Of a DNA stretch of 64,000 nucleotides, positions 49,223 through 58,391 are shown one piece after another (positions within the stretch are counted from its first letter, which is position 1; each line of letters opens with the position of its first letter). The stretch is from CBDCUF01 sp965222525 (GTDB lineage: Bacteria > Pseudomonadota > Alphaproteobacteria > Rickettsiales > UBA8987): contig OZ244955.1 of NCBI GenBank assembly GCA_965222525.1, forward strand, positions 372,001 through 436,000, given 5' to 3'. The notes beneath the pieces are model-generated. The model was not told where the DNA came from and made no database searches. It was given only the letters and a program-made list of their open reading frames with translations. The position numbers and the translations under genes were made by a program.

Positions 49223-50488
49223 ATGCGACGGGTAGTAGTTACAGGTATCGGGCTGGTGACTCCGCTTGCCTGCGGGGTTGAGGCGAGCTGGAAGAAGCTT
49301 CTGGCCGGTGAGTCCGGTATGGGTAAAATAACCCGCTTTGATGCATCGGGGGTTTCCTGCCAGATTGCTGCCGAAGTTCCCGCTGGCGATGGTGAAGGCG
49401 AGTTCAATCTCGACGACTGGGTAGAGAAGAAAGACCAGCGTAAAATGGATAGATTTATCCATTTTGGTATGGCTGCTGCCATACAGGCGGTAGAAAATTC
49501 CGGGTGGCAACCTGAAAAGGAATCCGAACTGAAGCGCACTGGTGTTCTTATCGGCTCCGGTATTGGCGGTCTGCCTGAAATTGAGCGTAACACCCCGATT
49601 ATGGCCGAGCGTGGATATAAAAGGCTCAGCCCGTTCTTCCTGCCTTCAACCCTGATTAACCTGGTATCCGGTTTTGTTTCAATAAAGTACGGTTTTCGTG
49701 GCCCCAACCATGCGGTGGTAACCGCCTGTTCAACCGGTGCGCATGCGATTGGGGACGCTGCCCGCCTGATTATGCTTGATGATGCCGATGTTATGGTTGC
49801 CGGTAGCGCAGAGAGTACCATATGCCCGGTTGGAATTGGCGGGTTTGCAGCTTCACGCGCGCTCTCCACCGGCTTTAATGATACCCCCGAAGCTGCCTCC
49901 CGCCCGTGGGATAAAGACCGCGACGGTTTTGTCATGGGTGAAGGTGCCGGAGTGGTGGTGCTTGAGGAATACGAGCATGCCAAAGCTCGCGGAGCTGATA
50001 TATATGGTGAGGTGGTGGGTTACGGGCTTTCCGGTGATGCCTATCATATCACCGCACCACATGAAGATGGCCGCGGTGCATTTGATGCGATGGAGGCCGC
50101 ACTCAACCGCGCAAAAGTTAACCCTGAGGACGTTGATTACATAAATGCCCATGGTACATCCACTCCGCTGGGGGATATGATTGAATTAAATGCGGTAAAG
50201 CGGTTGTTTGGTGATGCGATTAAAGGGGTTTCAATGTCCTCTACCAAATCGGCAATTGCGCATCTGCTGGGAGGTGCCGGTAGTGTCGAGGCGATATTTG
50301 CGCTGCTTGCAATGCGTGACGGTATATTACCGCCGACCCTGAATCTGGACAATCCATCCGAAGGCTGTGAAGGAATTGACCTTGTCCCGCATAAAGCCAA
50401 GGAGAAAAAGGTGGATATAGCACTTTCCAATTCATTCGGCTTCGGCGGAACCAATGTAAGCCTAGTTTTCAGGAGGGCAGGAAATTAG
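49223..50488 (+). CDS. fabF: Beta-ketoacyl-ACP synthase II
   Basis: Elongating condensing enzyme of type II fatty acid synthesis, 421 residues. The acyl-accepting Cys is about 169 in VVTACSTGAHAIGDA. The decarboxylation histidines are in NAHGTSTPLGD and SAIAHLLGGAGSVEA. NSFGFGGTNVSLVF is the C-terminal signature. The length fits FabF. It follows acpP directly and ends inside the start of an E-type palindrome. Confidence 0.97.
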   Translation: MRRVVVTGIGLVTPLACGVEASWKKLLAGESGMGKITRFDASGVSCQIAAEVPAGDGEGEFNLDDWVEKKDQRKMDRFIHFGMAAAIQAVENSGWQPEKESELKRTGVLIGSGIGGLPEIERNTPIMAERGYKRLSPFFLPSTLINLVSGFVSIKYGFRGPNHAVVTACSTGAHAIGDAARLIMLDDADVMVAGSAESTICPVGIGGFAASRALSTGFNDTPEAASRPWDKDRDGFVMGEGAGVVVLEEYEHAKARGADIYGEVVGYGLSGDAYHITAPHEDGRGAFDAMEAALNRAKVNPEDVDYINAHGTSTPLGDMIELNAVKRLFGDAIKGVSMSSTKSAIAHLLGGAGSVEAIFALLAMRDGILPPTLNLDNPSEGCEGIDLVPHKAKEKKVDIALSNSFGFGGTNVSLVFRRAGN

Positions 50489-50548
50489 GAATACAAGAAT
50501 ACGGGAAATTTCTTGTATTCTTATATTTTTGTTTTTCTGTATTCTTTG
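50480..50548. repeat. E-type palindrome between fabF and trkA
   Basis: AGGAAATTAGGAATACAAG and AATACGGGAAATT are answered by TCTTGTATTCTTATATTT and TTCTGTATTCTTTG. The left arm overlaps the last codons and stop of fabF. Confidence 0.55.
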
Positions 50549-50552
50549 ACTA

Positions 50553-51932
50553 ATGAAAATAATTGTATGCGGAGCGGGGACAGTGGGGACTGGTATAGCC
50601 AAACAGCTTGCCAGCGAGGATAACCATGTTACCGTAATCGACAACAATCCGAAGAATATAGAGAATATAAAGAACGGGCTGGATGTATCGTCATTTCTTG
50701 GCTTTCCGTCGCATCCGACCGTACTGGAGGATGCGGGGGCAGCCGATACCGAAATGATAATAGCGGTTACCACCTCTGATGAGGTGAATATGGTAGTCAG
50801 TCAGGTTGCACATTCGCTGTTTAACATACCGATAAAAATCGCCCGTATCCGCCATCAGAACTATTTGCAGCCGATGTGGAAGGATTTATACCGCCATGAC
50901 CATCTGCCGATTGATTATATAATATCGCCCGAACGTGAGGTTGCCAATGCGGTTATAAACCGGCTGCATGTACCTGGGGCAATGGATTCGATACCGATGA
51001 TGGAGGGCAGGGTTAATGTAGTTGAGATGCGCTGCACTGGTGATTTCCCGCTATATGGCCGTCCGCTTTCCAGGATTCGCGAGCATATTGAACATCTGAA
51101 AGCTGCTGTGATAGCGATAAAGCGGGACGAGAAGGTATTTATTCCGTCGGACAGCGACAAGCTGAGCCTTGGTGATGAGGTGTTTTTTGTTGCGGATAAT
51201 GATGATGTGCCAGAGGTTATGGGGTTGTTCGGCCATATGGAGAAGGAGGCACGGCGGGTATTGATTATCGGCGGCGGCAATATCGGGCTGTATATTGCGG
51301 AAACCCTTGAGGCAGAAGGGCTTGGCGTTAGTGTAAAGATAATCGAGCTGGGTCGTGAGCGGGCGGAATATATAGCGGCAAGGCTGTCCGAAACCACGGT
51401 AATTAACGGTAACTCGCTTGATCTGGAGATATTGCATGAGGCGGGGATTGAGTCTACCGAGACGGTGATTTCGGTTACCAATGATGATGAGGTAAATATC
51501 CTTTCGGCACTGCTATCGAAGCGTTCGGGGGCGAAGCAGGCCTTTACCCTGATAAACAAGGGTGGTTCATATGGGCCGCTGATTGCCTCGCTGGGGATTG
51601 ATGCGACGGTTGACCCGCGTGAGATGACGGTCTCCGGCATATTGCAGCATACGCGGCGTGGCAAGGTACGTGCGGCGCATTCGATATGCCGCGGCGAGGC
51701 GGAGTTACTGGAGATTGAGGCATTTTCCAACTCGGCGATATCAGGGCGTTCGGTTAGTGACCTTGAACTGCCGAGCGGCATTACGGTAGGGGTTATCCTG
51801 CGTGACGGCAGGATTATCGTCCCTGACGAATATACGACGATAATGGAGAAAGACCGCCTGCTTGTCCTTGCCCTGACCCACCAGATAAAGAAAGTCGACA
51901 AAATTTTCTCCGCAAGACTGGATTATTATTAG
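50553..51932 (+). CDS. trkA: Trk potassium uptake regulator TrkA
   Basis: Cytoplasmic NAD(H)-binding gating ring subunit for the TrkH/TrkG potassium channel, 459 residues. Two tandem RCK units are seen: MKIIVCGAGTVGTGIAKQLASEDNHVTVIDNN (1-220) and RVLIIGGGNIGLYIAETLEAEGLGVSVKIIELG (about 230-459). Each has a Rossmann core plus a TrkA_C domain. trkH is not in the window. A family B element begins two bases after the stop codon. Confidence 0.95.
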   Translation: MKIIVCGAGTVGTGIAKQLASEDNHVTVIDNNPKNIENIKNGLDVSSFLGFPSHPTVLEDAGAADTEMIIAVTTSDEVNMVVSQVAHSLFNIPIKIARIRHQNYLQPMWKDLYRHDHLPIDYIISPEREVANAVINRLHVPGAMDSIPMMEGRVNVVEMRCTGDFPLYGRPLSRIREHIEHLKAAVIAIKRDEKVFIPSDSDKLSLGDEVFFVADNDDVPEVMGLFGHMEKEARRVLIIGGGNIGLYIAETLEAEGLGVSVKIIELGRERAEYIAARLSETTVINGNSLDLEILHEAGIESTETVISVTNDDEVNILSALLSKRSGAKQAFTLINKGGSYGPLIASLGIDATVDPREMTVSGILQHTRRGKVRAAHSICRGEAELLEIEAFSNSAISGRSVSDLELPSGITVGVILRDGRIIVPDEYTTIMEKDRLLVLALTHQIKKVDKIFSARLDYY

Positions 51933-51933
51933 C

Positions 51934-52075
51934 GTGTGTAGACATTCACTAACTAGCATGGCCTGCAAATACCTGTTTTCTGCGCTTCCGGCTTTCACGT
52001 ATGTTTAATACGCTGGAACTTCCGGTTCTCGAAAACAGGCATTTTCGGCACATGCTAGCGTAAATGTCTACACAC
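51934..52075. repeat. Family B palindromic element, copy 2 (142 bp)
   Basis: The terminal inverted repeats are GTGTGTAGACATT and AATGTCTACACAC. The inner stem is ACTAGCATG/CATGCTAG. Next comes AATACCTGTTTTC against GAAAACAGGCATT, and the core has GCGCTTCCGGCTTTCACG and CTTCCGGTTCTC. It is the reverse-oriented relative of 18909-19054 and 59827-59973. Confidence 0.75.
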
Positions 52076-52127
52076 TCTAGACCGCATTAAAATTTCACCA
52101 GGATTAGGCAAAAGGCATAAGAAAAAA

Positions 52128-52160
52128 GCAAAAAAAGAGGCTCCAAAAGTTGGTGCCTCT
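52128..52160 (-). terminator. Rho-independent terminator of the 52201-52596 gene
   Basis: On the minus strand, stem AGAGGCACC/GGAGCCTCT with an AACTTTT-type loop is followed by a run of seven T residues. It lies about 40 bases beyond the stop codon of the small membrane orphan. Confidence 0.75.
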
Positions 52161-52200
52161 AAAAAACGGTTGTTTTTTATAAGAACCTGAAAAAGTGGTT

Positions 52201-52596
52201 CTATTGTTGGTTCTGCAATTTGTAGTACTTCTCTTCGAGATGTACGAAAGCAATGAACAAAATTGCAATCATCACGGCTAGTACTGCAAATGTAGCTATG
52301 AACAATATAAGCATTGCCTTAACCACAGGAACCTTAACTATTTCTTGCGCAGATTCATAAAGCGTTGCATAATCTTCGATAATGTTTTCTATAATGAAAA
52401 CCTCATCGGAAAATTCCTTTGCAATCACCTCAGGGATTTCTTCTGCAAAAACTAGCTGTCCATTGGCTCCAATCACTGAAATAGCAATAATGCCAATCAG
52501 TGCAAGGAGTTGGTACTTTTTTCTTTCCAAATACTTTATCACCTCCGTATCTGTACTAGTCTCAAAAAATCGAGGGGACTTCATCCTCGGAGACAT
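52201..52596 (-). CDS. Small two-helix membrane orphan, putative Pho-box gene
   Basis: A 131-residue protein with two hydrophobic segments (about 29-51, LLALIGIIAISVIGANGQLVFA, and 92-119, VKAMLILFIATFAVLAVMIAILFIAFV). They are separated by an acidic loop of about 40 residues (EEIPEVIAKEFSDEVFIIENIIEDYATLYES). Both ends are charged. No family is recognised. It has its own Pho-box-like promoter (52662-52696) and its own terminator, so it is a monocistronic, regulated unit. The composition is AT-rich. Either the ATG at 52596 or one at 52584 could start it. Confidence 0.7.
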   Translation of the reverse strand: MSPRMKSPRFFETSTDTEVIKYLERKKYQLLALIGIIAISVIGANGQLVFAEEIPEVIAKEFSDEVFIIENIIEDYATLYESAQEIVKVPVVKAMLILFIATFAVLAVMIAILFIAFVHLEEKYYKLQNQQ

Positions 52597-52661
52597 TTAA
52601 AAAGAATTGTACAATTCTATATCTAGTTCGAACTATGTCCAAAAAAGAATGAATCGGCGTG

Positions 52662-52696
52662 ATTATACCAGAGAAATGTTACAGTTTCATTAAGAG
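52662..52696 (-). promoter_or_regulatory. Pho-box-like promoter of the 52201-52596 gene
   Basis: On the minus strand CTCTTAATGAAACTGTAACA (52696-52677) is followed by TTTCTCTGG and TATAAT (52667-52662). The last 21 bases match the promoter at 58763-58783 almost exactly. Two half-sites 11 bases apart resemble PhoB-binding repeats next to an extended -10. Confidence 0.65.
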
Positions 52697-52855
52697 ATTT
52701 AAGATTTTTTCAATTTTTCCTAAAAAAACTTCAAAAATGTAACCAATCCCAGTCAATCCCAAGGTAAAGATTCATCAAAAGTTGTGTGAAGTTGGATGGT
52801 TGGCAAGCTGTGCAATCTTCTGGATTATTATTAGAATTTCATATATAACCCCTTT

Positions 52856-53527
52856 ATGAGCAAGGGTTCCGGTAAAGACAGGGGGATAATTATTGCGACG
52901 CCGAAGGGCAGGATTTCGGATGATCTGGTTCCGATGTTCGGGAAATTCGACCTGAGGCCGGAGGATGCGTTTTTTGACAAAAACTCGCGTCAGCTTTCCT
53001 TTGCGACCAATCGTGATAATATCACCATAATAAGGGTGCGCAGCTTTGACGTGCCGACTTTTATTGCATTCGGGGCGGCGCAGATTGGTATTGCCGGCAG
53101 CGACGTCCTGACCGAGTTTGATTATCCCGATATATATTCCCCGCTCGACCTTGGTATCGGCAAATGCCGTATGTCGATTGCGGCTCCGGCGGAATATGCC
53201 GATGACAGGGATTTCTGGAATGCCAGCCATGTGCGGATAGCGACCAAATATGTCAATACCACACGGAAATTCTTTGCCGGACGCGGGGTACAGGCGGAAT
53301 GTATCAAGCTGAACGGCGCTATCGAGCTTGCACCGAAACTGGGCTTATGCCGGCGTATTGTTGATCTGGTGAGTTCCGGCGCTACGCTCAAGGCCAATGA
53401 TATGGTGGAAGGCGAAAAGATTGCCGATGTGTCCTCACGGCTGATAGTCAATCGCGGGGCGTTCAAGACTATGCAGGCGGAAATCGGTGAATTGATAGAA
53501 TCCTTTACGGAAGCAAAAGATGGTTAA
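52856..53527 (+). CDS. hisG: ATP phosphoribosyltransferase, short form
   Basis: First enzyme of histidine synthesis, joining ATP and PRPP. The 223-residue protein is the HisG_S type, lacking the C-terminal regulatory domain, and normally needs the HisZ partner. IIIATPKGRISDDLVPMF, QIGIAGSDVLTEF, RIATKYVNTTRKFFAGRG and the PRPP loop DLVSSGATLKANDM are visible. hisD starts eight bases before its stop codon, so translation is coupled. hisZ is not in the window. Confidence 0.93.
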   Translation: MSKGSGKDRGIIIATPKGRISDDLVPMFGKFDLRPEDAFFDKNSRQLSFATNRDNITIIRVRSFDVPTFIAFGAAQIGIAGSDVLTEFDYPDIYSPLDLGIGKCRMSIAAPAEYADDRDFWNASHVRIATKYVNTTRKFFAGRGVQAECIKLNGAIELAPKLGLCRRIVDLVSSGATLKANDMVEGEKIADVSSRLIVNRGAFKTMQAEIGELIESFTEAKDG

Positions 53528-54818
53528 GCAGTTAAACATAAATCAGAAAGACTTTGATATAATACTCAATGTATTGCTTGAGAATAAAAGTGAGACCAGT
53601 GATTCGGTTAATGCGGTTGTTGAGGAAATTGTCTCTAATATTCAGAAAAACGGGGATAAGGCGCTCCTCGAATATACCGGCAGGTTTGATAATAATGATT
53701 TCAGCGCGGAGGATTTACGGGTAACCAAACTGGAAATCAGCAATGCTTATGATGATTGTCCGCAGGAAGCGCTGGATGCGCTTGAACTGGCGGCCACCCG
53801 CATAGAGGATTACCACAAACGCCAGATTCCGCAGGATGAATTATACACGGATGATGCCGGTGTAACACTGGGCTGGAAGTGGACTGCGATTGACTCGGCG
53901 GGGCTATATGTGCCGGGTGGATTGGCTGCATATCCCAGTACGGTGCTGATGAATGCGATTCCGGCCAGGATTGCCGGTGTCCGGCGGCTGGCGATGGTAG
54001 TGCCCGCACCGGAGGGAGTGTTAAGCCCTCTGGTGCTTGCCGCAGCCAGGATTGCCGGGATTGATGAGATATATAAAATCGGCGGTGCACAGGCGGTTGC
54101 GGCGCTGGCATTCGGTACCAAAACCATTCCCGCTGTAGATAAAATCGTCGGGCCGGGCAATGCTTATGTGGCTGCCGCAAAACGCCAATTATTCGGCAGG
54201 GTCGGGATAGATATGATAGCAGGCCCCTCAGAGATACTGGTGATTTCTGATGCAAACAGCAATCCGGCATGGATTGCTGCCGATTTACTGTCACAGGCCG
54301 AGCATGACAAGGCCGCCCGCAGTATTTTAATCAGTGATAGTAATGAATTTGCACAGGAAGTTATAGCGGAGGTTGAGCGTTTGCTAAAAAACTCGGAGCG
54401 GGAGGAAATTGCCCGTGCAAGCTGGGAAAATAATGCTATTGTGATAATTGTCGATGATATGGCGCAGGCAGCGGAAATCTCAAATAAAATAGCACCGGAA
54501 CATTTGGAGTTGGCTGTGGATTATCCCGAAGCACTGGCCGGAAATATTACAAATGCCGGAGCAATTTTCCTTGGCCGCTATACCCCCGAGGCAATCGGAG
54601 ACTATACCGCAGGCCCGAGCCATGTATTGCCAACCGCCGGAACTGCCCGTTTTTCCTCGGGATTATCGGTTTTCGACTTTTTGAAACGCAGTTCGATAAT
54701 CTCCTGTACCGAGGAGTCAATGGCGGAAATCGGCGAGGAAACCGCATTACTGGCCGAAGCCGAAGGGCTGCAATTCCATGCCCTCTCCACCAACCTGCGC
54801 AGCGGCAAAAATACATAA
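53520..54818 (+). CDS. hisD: Histidinol dehydrogenase
   Basis: Zinc enzyme that oxidises histidinol to histidine in the last two steps, 432 residues. YVPGGLAAYPSTVLMNAIPA, GPGNAYVAAAKRQLFGRVGIDMIAGPSE and LLSQAEHDKAARSIL are conserved. The catalytic Glu-His is in IAPEHLELAV, and GDYTAGPSHVLPTAG follows. hisG-hisD is a common alphaproteobacterial gene order. hisC lies 27 kb away in a different operon. Confidence 0.97.
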   Translation: MVKQLNINQKDFDIILNVLLENKSETSDSVNAVVEEIVSNIQKNGDKALLEYTGRFDNNDFSAEDLRVTKLEISNAYDDCPQEALDALELAATRIEDYHKRQIPQDELYTDDAGVTLGWKWTAIDSAGLYVPGGLAAYPSTVLMNAIPARIAGVRRLAMVVPAPEGVLSPLVLAAARIAGIDEIYKIGGAQAVAALAFGTKTIPAVDKIVGPGNAYVAAAKRQLFGRVGIDMIAGPSEILVISDANSNPAWIAADLLSQAEHDKAARSILISDSNEFAQEVIAEVERLLKNSEREEIARASWENNAIVIIVDDMAQAAEISNKIAPEHLELAVDYPEALAGNITNAGAIFLGRYTPEAIGDYTAGPSHVLPTAGTARFSSGLSVFDFLKRSSIISCTEESMAEIGEETALLAEAEGLQFHALSTNLRSGKNT

Positions 54819-54908
54819 ATTATATAGCCTGTTTTATAAGACAGGTGTTTCTTCGAGTACTTTACAATAACAATTCACATTTCAGATTTTACTTGTTATA
54901 AGCAAGGC

Positions 54909-55550
54909 ATGGTTGATTTTATTGATGAAGTCAGGGATGAGTTGAAGCGGGACCGCTTTGAGAGCCTGCTGAGGAAATATGGTAAATATCTGGCGGCCAT
55001 AGTGATTATCTCTATCGGTATTGCGACTGCTGTGTCTGTGTATAAAGGCCATATTATTGCGCAGCAGGAGCAGGCCGGGGATAAGTTTCGTGAAATTACT
55101 ACGGCCATTTCTAATAATGATGACAAGGCGAGCGAGCTTATTGACAAGCTCATAACGGAAAATCCCGAGGGTTACAGGGAGCTTGCGATGCTGCGCAAGG
55201 CCGGTTTGCATGTTAAGAATAATGAGCAGGATACAGCGCTAGCCATATATGACAGGATTGCCGCTGATTCCAAAACAGACAGGACTATCCGTGACCTTGC
55301 CGGTATCAGGGCAGCCATGTTGCTGGTGGAAAAAGGTGATGCAGGAGCAGATGCCCGCCTTGAGGCTTTGGCTGCAAAGAACAGCCCTTTCCGTTATACC
55401 GCTATGGAATTACAGGCTGTGCGGGCGCTGGAAAGTAGTGATAATGCCAAGGCTTCCGAGTTATATACTTCTTTGACAGACGATGCTATGACTCCGCCTT
55501 CACTTAAAAGTCGTGCGGGCATGATGATAAAAATTATAAAAACCGAATAG
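54909..55550 (+). CDS. TPR-type membrane protein, YfgM-like
   Basis: A 213-residue protein with a short cytoplasmic N-terminus (MVDFIDEVRDELKRDRFESLLRKYGKYLA), one membrane helix (about 30-47, AAIVIISIGIATAVSVY) and a periplasmic TPR-like helical domain. This is the YfgM / TPR_21 layout, an ancillary SecYEG translocon and chaperone-network protein. The gene immediately before bamB is typically yfgM, which supports the call. bamB follows after 11 bases. Confidence 0.8.
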   Translation: MVDFIDEVRDELKRDRFESLLRKYGKYLAAIVIISIGIATAVSVYKGHIIAQQEQAGDKFREITTAISNNDDKASELIDKLITENPEGYRELAMLRKAGLHVKNNEQDTALAIYDRIAADSKTDRTIRDLAGIRAAMLLVEKGDAGADARLEALAAKNSPFRYTAMELQAVRALESSDNAKASELYTSLTDDAMTPPSLKSRAGMMIKIIKTE

Positions 55551-55561
55551 GGAAATTATAT

Positions 55562-56956
55562 ATGAAAGGATACATAAAACCATTACTCTCCAGTATATTG
55601 CTGGTATTAGCCATATCCGGATGCAACCTGCTGCCTGACTGGATGGGAAAAGGTGAGGAGGAGCCGCTTCCTGGCGAGCGTATTTCGGTTCTATCACATA
55701 AAACTCAAGTAACGGTCGATGAGGAAACCAAAGATTTCCGGATCAGTCTTCCTGCACCTGAAGTAAATAACACCTGGACTTCGCAGGATGCGGCTACGGT
55801 TCCCAATGCTGCCTTGTATGATACCGTTACCGATAGCAGGGAGGTTGATATCGGCGATGATGCCCCGGACGATATGCGCCTGACCTCTACCCCTGTTCTT
55901 GCCCATAACGCGGTATATACGCTTGACGGCAAGGGGCGTGTTACCGCACGCAGGGCGGATAATATCGACGAGATTGTATGGGAGAATGCACTGCCGGCAA
56001 AGAAAGTGCCACGGGCGATTATGGATAGCGCATATATTTTCGGCTCGAAGAGGGAGAAATTCCTTGGCGGCAATATAGCATATGGAAGGGTCGGGATTTT
56101 TGTTACCACTGCAAGGGGTAAGATTTATGCTTTCGGTGCAATTACCGGTAAGAAATTATGGGAGCGCAGTGTTAAACTGCCCATAAAAACCGCACCTGTA
56201 GTGCATCCTGACGGTATTGTATTTTTTGTAACTGTGGATAATAAATTATATGCGCTGAATAATCGTACCGGTGAAACCTTATGGACTCATTCCGGTATAG
56301 AAGAAACTACCAGCATCCACGGAGCACCCGCACCGGCAATTTCAAAGGATGTAGTGGTGGTACCGCATTCCTCCGGTGAATTATATGCGCTGGCCGCTAA
56401 AACCGGTAAGGTATTATGGAGCGATGCGCTGATTAACACTTCACGCAGGGTAGCTGCCGGGATTGCGCTTAATGATATCACAGCAACGCCGGTAATACAT
56501 GATGGCAGGGTATTTGCAGTCAGTCATGACGGGGTATTGACTGCGTTCGAGCTATATTCCGGCAAGCGTCTGTGGAACCAGGATATTTCCAGCAGCAAAA
56601 CCCCGTGGGTGGCAGGTGAGTGGCTGTTCATGATGACTACCGATGATGAACTGGTTTGTATACATACCTTGAGCGGCAAGATTAAATGGGTAACCAAATT
56701 ACAGTCACGTGAGGAGCCGAGGCTGACCTGGGGTGGACGCAAGAAGGGTGAGAAGGTACATTGGAGCAATCCGGTGCTGGCGGGAAATAGTTTGCTGCTT
56801 TCCGGTTCACATGGTACTATGGCGATAATTTCACCATATACGGGGGAGATTAAGGAGAGCGTTGCGATTCAGGAAAAGACTTATCTGCCACCGGTAGTTG
56901 CACAGAAAAGAATATTCATCCTGAGTAATAAGGCGGTGTTGAAATCAATATGGTGA
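55562..56956 (+). CDS. bamB: Outer membrane assembly lipoprotein BamB
   Basis: A 464-residue lipoprotein of the BAM complex with a lipid Cys at about 21 (ILLVLAISGC). After a linker, an eight-bladed PQQ-type propeller is visible through repeated blades such as GKIYAFGAITGKKLWERSVKLPIKTAPVV, NKLYALNNRTGETLWTHSG and GELYALAAKTGKVLWSDAL. It scaffolds BamA on the periplasmic side. It follows the yfgM-like gene; der, often next, is replaced here by a family C element. Confidence 0.93.
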   Translation: MKGYIKPLLSSILLVLAISGCNLLPDWMGKGEEEPLPGERISVLSHKTQVTVDEETKDFRISLPAPEVNNTWTSQDAATVPNAALYDTVTDSREVDIGDDAPDDMRLTSTPVLAHNAVYTLDGKGRVTARRADNIDEIVWENALPAKKVPRAIMDSAYIFGSKREKFLGGNIAYGRVGIFVTTARGKIYAFGAITGKKLWERSVKLPIKTAPVVHPDGIVFFVTVDNKLYALNNRTGETLWTHSGIEETTSIHGAPAPAISKDVVVVPHSSGELYALAAKTGKVLWSDALINTSRRVAAGIALNDITATPVIHDGRVFAVSHDGVLTAFELYSGKRLWNQDISSSKTPWVAGEWLFMMTTDDELVCIHTLSGKIKWVTKLQSREEPRLTWGGRKKGEKVHWSNPVLAGNSLLLSGSHGTMAIISPYTGEIKESVAIQEKTYLPPVVAQKRIFILSNKAVLKSIW

Positions 56957-56964
56957 GTGGAAAT

Positions 56965-57146
56965 CCTCCCCCGCTTGCGGGGGAAGCAAGAAATCTCGAA
57001 ATCTTTGATTTCGTAAGATTTCTGGTGGGGGAATACCAACAGCTAACGGCCAAAGGCCAATAGCCACTACCTCACCATTCCCTCCCCAGAAATCTGGCAA
57101 TCATAGATTGCTCAGATTTCTTGCCCCTCCCGCAAGCGGGAGGGGT
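56965..57146. repeat. Family C palindromic element, copy 3 (182 bp)
   Basis: This is the reverse complement of the copy at 41991-42170. The ends are CCTCCCCCGCTTGCGGGGGA and CCCCTCCCGCAAGCGGGAGG, and the centre reads CCAACAGCTAACGGCCAAAG. The centre words match the in-frame insertion in hisC. Confidence 0.8.
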
Positions 57147-57160
57147 TAGTATACATAAAA

Positions 57161-57601
57161 ATGCCCAAGGACAAGACAGATATAGAAAAAGCAGCACGGG
57201 ATATTGTATCGCAGGCGGGTGGTGTTGTGATGAGCGATGAGCAGCAGCAACGCATTGCGGGTGAACAGCTTGCCGCAGAGATTATGCCAAGCGAGGCGGA
57301 GCTTAAGGAAGCCGATGAATATGCCGATATCCTGGTGCTTACCCGCGGGGAAACTGCCAACGGCAAGGATTTTCATGCTTATGTCTCTATTCCGCCGAGC
57401 AAGTTTCCTGCATTTCTTGAGGTGGAGAAGCGGGGTAACTATGCCTTAAGTGATTATGGTGAGGTGCTGCATGTCGGTGACGGACTGGAACCGAGTGAGG
57501 AAACCAAAAAGGAAATGCAGGAAAAGCATGGCGCCAATCCCGAATTCCAGAAAGAGCTAATGGAAGCTATTGCGAAAGAAGTTGAAAACCCCTCTCAATA
57601 G
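57161..57601 (+). CDS. Conserved-looking protein of unknown function
   Basis: A 146-residue acidic soluble protein. A helical N-terminal half (DIEKAARDIVSQAGGVVMSDEQQQRIAGEQLAAEIMP) is followed by DFHAYVSIPPSKFPAFLEVEKRGNYALSDYGEVLHVGDG and a charged tail. No signal peptide or membrane segment. GC content and codon use match the core genes, so it is likely an old chromosomal gene. Its end overlaps truA by seven bases on the opposite strand. I do not recognise the family. There is no clear ribosome-binding site; the family C element ends 14 bases before the ATG. Confidence 0.75.
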   Translation: MPKDKTDIEKAARDIVSQAGGVVMSDEQQQRIAGEQLAAEIMPSEAELKEADEYADILVLTRGETANGKDFHAYVSIPPSKFPAFLEVEKRGNYALSDYGEVLHVGDGLEPSEETKKEMQEKHGANPEFQKELMEAIAKEVENPSQ

Positions 57602-58347
57602 TCTACCTTCATGAAATACAGTCCGTATGCAGGGGCGGTGGGGCCGGCCTTGCTGCGGTCTTTTGCTTCCAGTGCGGTTCGGATATCTTCCGCCTGCCAT
57701 TTGCCGCAACCAACCATTGCAAGGCTGCCGACAATGTTGCGCACCATATGATGCAGGAAGGATTTGGCCGACAGGTCGAAATATATATCTTCCAGCGCAG
57801 CAATATCCCGATTTATTTCTATCCTGTCCAGCGTTTTTATCGGTGATTTGGCCTGGCATTCGCTGGCGCGGAAGCTGGTGAAGTCGTGATTGCCGATGAG
57901 ATACTCCGCGCCCACCCGCATTGCCTCAATATTCAACTTTCCGGGGAAATGCCAGACGCGGTTTATATCAATTGCCGGCGGGGCGGGGCGGTTTAATATA
58001 TGATAGCGGTAATGGCGGCCTACCGCGGAGAAACGGGCATGGAAATCCTCCCCGACCTGCTCGACTGCAAGCACTGATACAGGCAAATCACCGAGGTGAT
58101 GATTGATTCCATGCTGGATGTTATAGGGGGTGAATTTCCCCTCATCCTCAAGGTCGAAATGCACTACCTGCCCACGGGCATGAACTCCGGCATCAGTCCG
58201 GCCGGCGGCGATAACTTCGGGGGATTGCTGACAGAAGCTATATATCGCCTCCTCAAGATATTGCTGTACAGTCGGGGCATCGGGCTGTTTCTGCCATCCC
58301 GCCATCCCCGTCCCGTCATATTCCAGTGTAATCTTGTATCTTGGCAT
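57595..58347 (-). CDS. truA: tRNA pseudouridine synthase A
   Basis: Modifies uridines 38-40 in the tRNA anticodon arm, 250 residues. MPRYKITLEYDGTGMAGWQKQ is the standard N-terminus. The catalytic Asp is about 52 in AAGRTDAGVHARGQVVHF. FLHHMVRNIVGSL is the conserved C-terminal motif. The gene overlaps the end of the convergent gene at 57161 by seven bases. A word-type repeat and a family A element lie upstream. Confidence 0.96.
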   Translation of the reverse strand: MPRYKITLEYDGTGMAGWQKQPDAPTVQQYLEEAIYSFCQQSPEVIAAGRTDAGVHARGQVVHFDLEDEGKFTPYNIQHGINHHLGDLPVSVLAVEQVGEDFHARFSAVGRHYRYHILNRPAPPAIDINRVWHFPGKLNIEAMRVGAEYLIGNHDFTSFRASECQAKSPIKTLDRIEINRDIAALEDIYFDLSAKSFLHHMVRNIVGSLAMVGCGKWQAEDIRTALEAKDRSKAGPTAPAYGLYFMKVDY

Positions 58348-58391
58348 GGCAATAGCAGTTATCAGTTGTCAGTGCTCAGTTATCAGATGGT

